NCBI RefSeq assembly: GCF_964656455.1
Contig: NC_135715.1
Location: forward strand, 165,880,437-165,944,436
Origin: Halichoerus grypus
Lineage: Eukaryota; Chordata; Mammalia; Carnivora; Phocidae
DNA length: 64,000 bases
Direction: 5' to 3'
In this document: positions 63,800 to 64,000 of the stretch, in pieces
Layout: each line of letters starts with the position of its first letter
Position numbering within the stretch: position 1 is the first letter of the stretch
Translations under genes and position numbers: made by a program
The notes under the pieces: generated by a model
Database searches by the model: none
The model's input: the letters and a program-made list of their open reading frames with translations, nothing else
What the model was told of the DNA's origin: nothing

Positions 63800-64000
63800 T
63801 CTTCCTTCCCATCAGTAGTTGGAGTCCTCTCCCCTTAAATCTGGGCTGGCTTTGTGACTCGCTCTGACCAACAGAATCTGGCAGGAGGGACTGAGTGCGA
63901 TTTCTAGGCTTAGGACTTAAGGAAGACTTAGAATTTCCATTTCACCCTCTTGGAGCCCCAAGCCTCCAAGTAAGGAAGTTCAGGCTATTCTGCTAGAAAG
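63800..64000 (+). repeat. Unclassified dispersed repeat, cut by window edge
   Basis: GTCCTCTCCCCTTAAATCTG, GGCTGGCTTTGTGACTCGCT, CTGACCAACAGAATCTGGCA and TCACCCTCTTGGAGCCCCAA resemble a medium-reiterated mammalian repeat that I cannot name. It appears to continue past 64000. Confidence 0.5.

Noticed and set aside
1..64000. CRISPR arrays, operons, bacterial or phage features
   Set aside because: No regularly spaced repeats or dense coding. Repeat families throughout are mammalian.

Overview
This is mammalian nuclear DNA, and I see no convincing protein-coding exon, RNA gene, CpG island or CRISPR array in it. The organism is probably an arctoid carnivore (bear, pinniped or musteloid type). The main evidence is about seventeen copies of the carnivore tRNA-Lys-derived SINE (SINEC): head CCTGGGTGGCTCAGT, CT-rich body, AAATAAAATCTT-A(n) tail. 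Their sequence differs from the young dog-specific type. A 5'-truncated LINE-1 at 37.7-38.6 kb has a carnivore-style 3' UTR. Every long open frame checked either lies in a repeat or has no recognisable protein similarity. All family names are from memory of consensus sequences, not from a search.

Layout. 0-5 kb: an antisense L1 split by a MaLR-type LTR and a SINEC, a sense L1 fragment split by a SINEC, and a SINEC carrying a transduced 3' flank. 5-11 kb: mostly repeat-poor, with MIR and L2 remnants. 11-17 kb: a rearranged stretch with a tandem SINEC pair, a perfect 93-bp-period duplication, and two ~0.4-0.47 kb inverted arms 2.5 kb apart that include part of an LTR. 17-39 kb: no SINEC in 22 kb, three solitary LTRs of one family, several repeat-free islands, then the young L1. 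39-48 kb: dense SINEC, L1, L2 and DNA-transposon remnants, including two SINECs at one target site and an L1 hosting both a SINEC and a Tigger-like element. 48-64 kb: MaLR LTRs, MIRs, MER5-like fragments, three SINECs (one with an internal 12-bp minisatellite), a (CA)n repeat, and a tail-only poly(A) insertion flanked by an 18-bp target-site duplication.

No set of genes works together here. The window reads as intergenic or large-intron DNA. Its biology is retrotransposition, local rearrangement and possibly distal regulation. The best-supported observations are insertion structures that can be read directly from matching target-site duplications.
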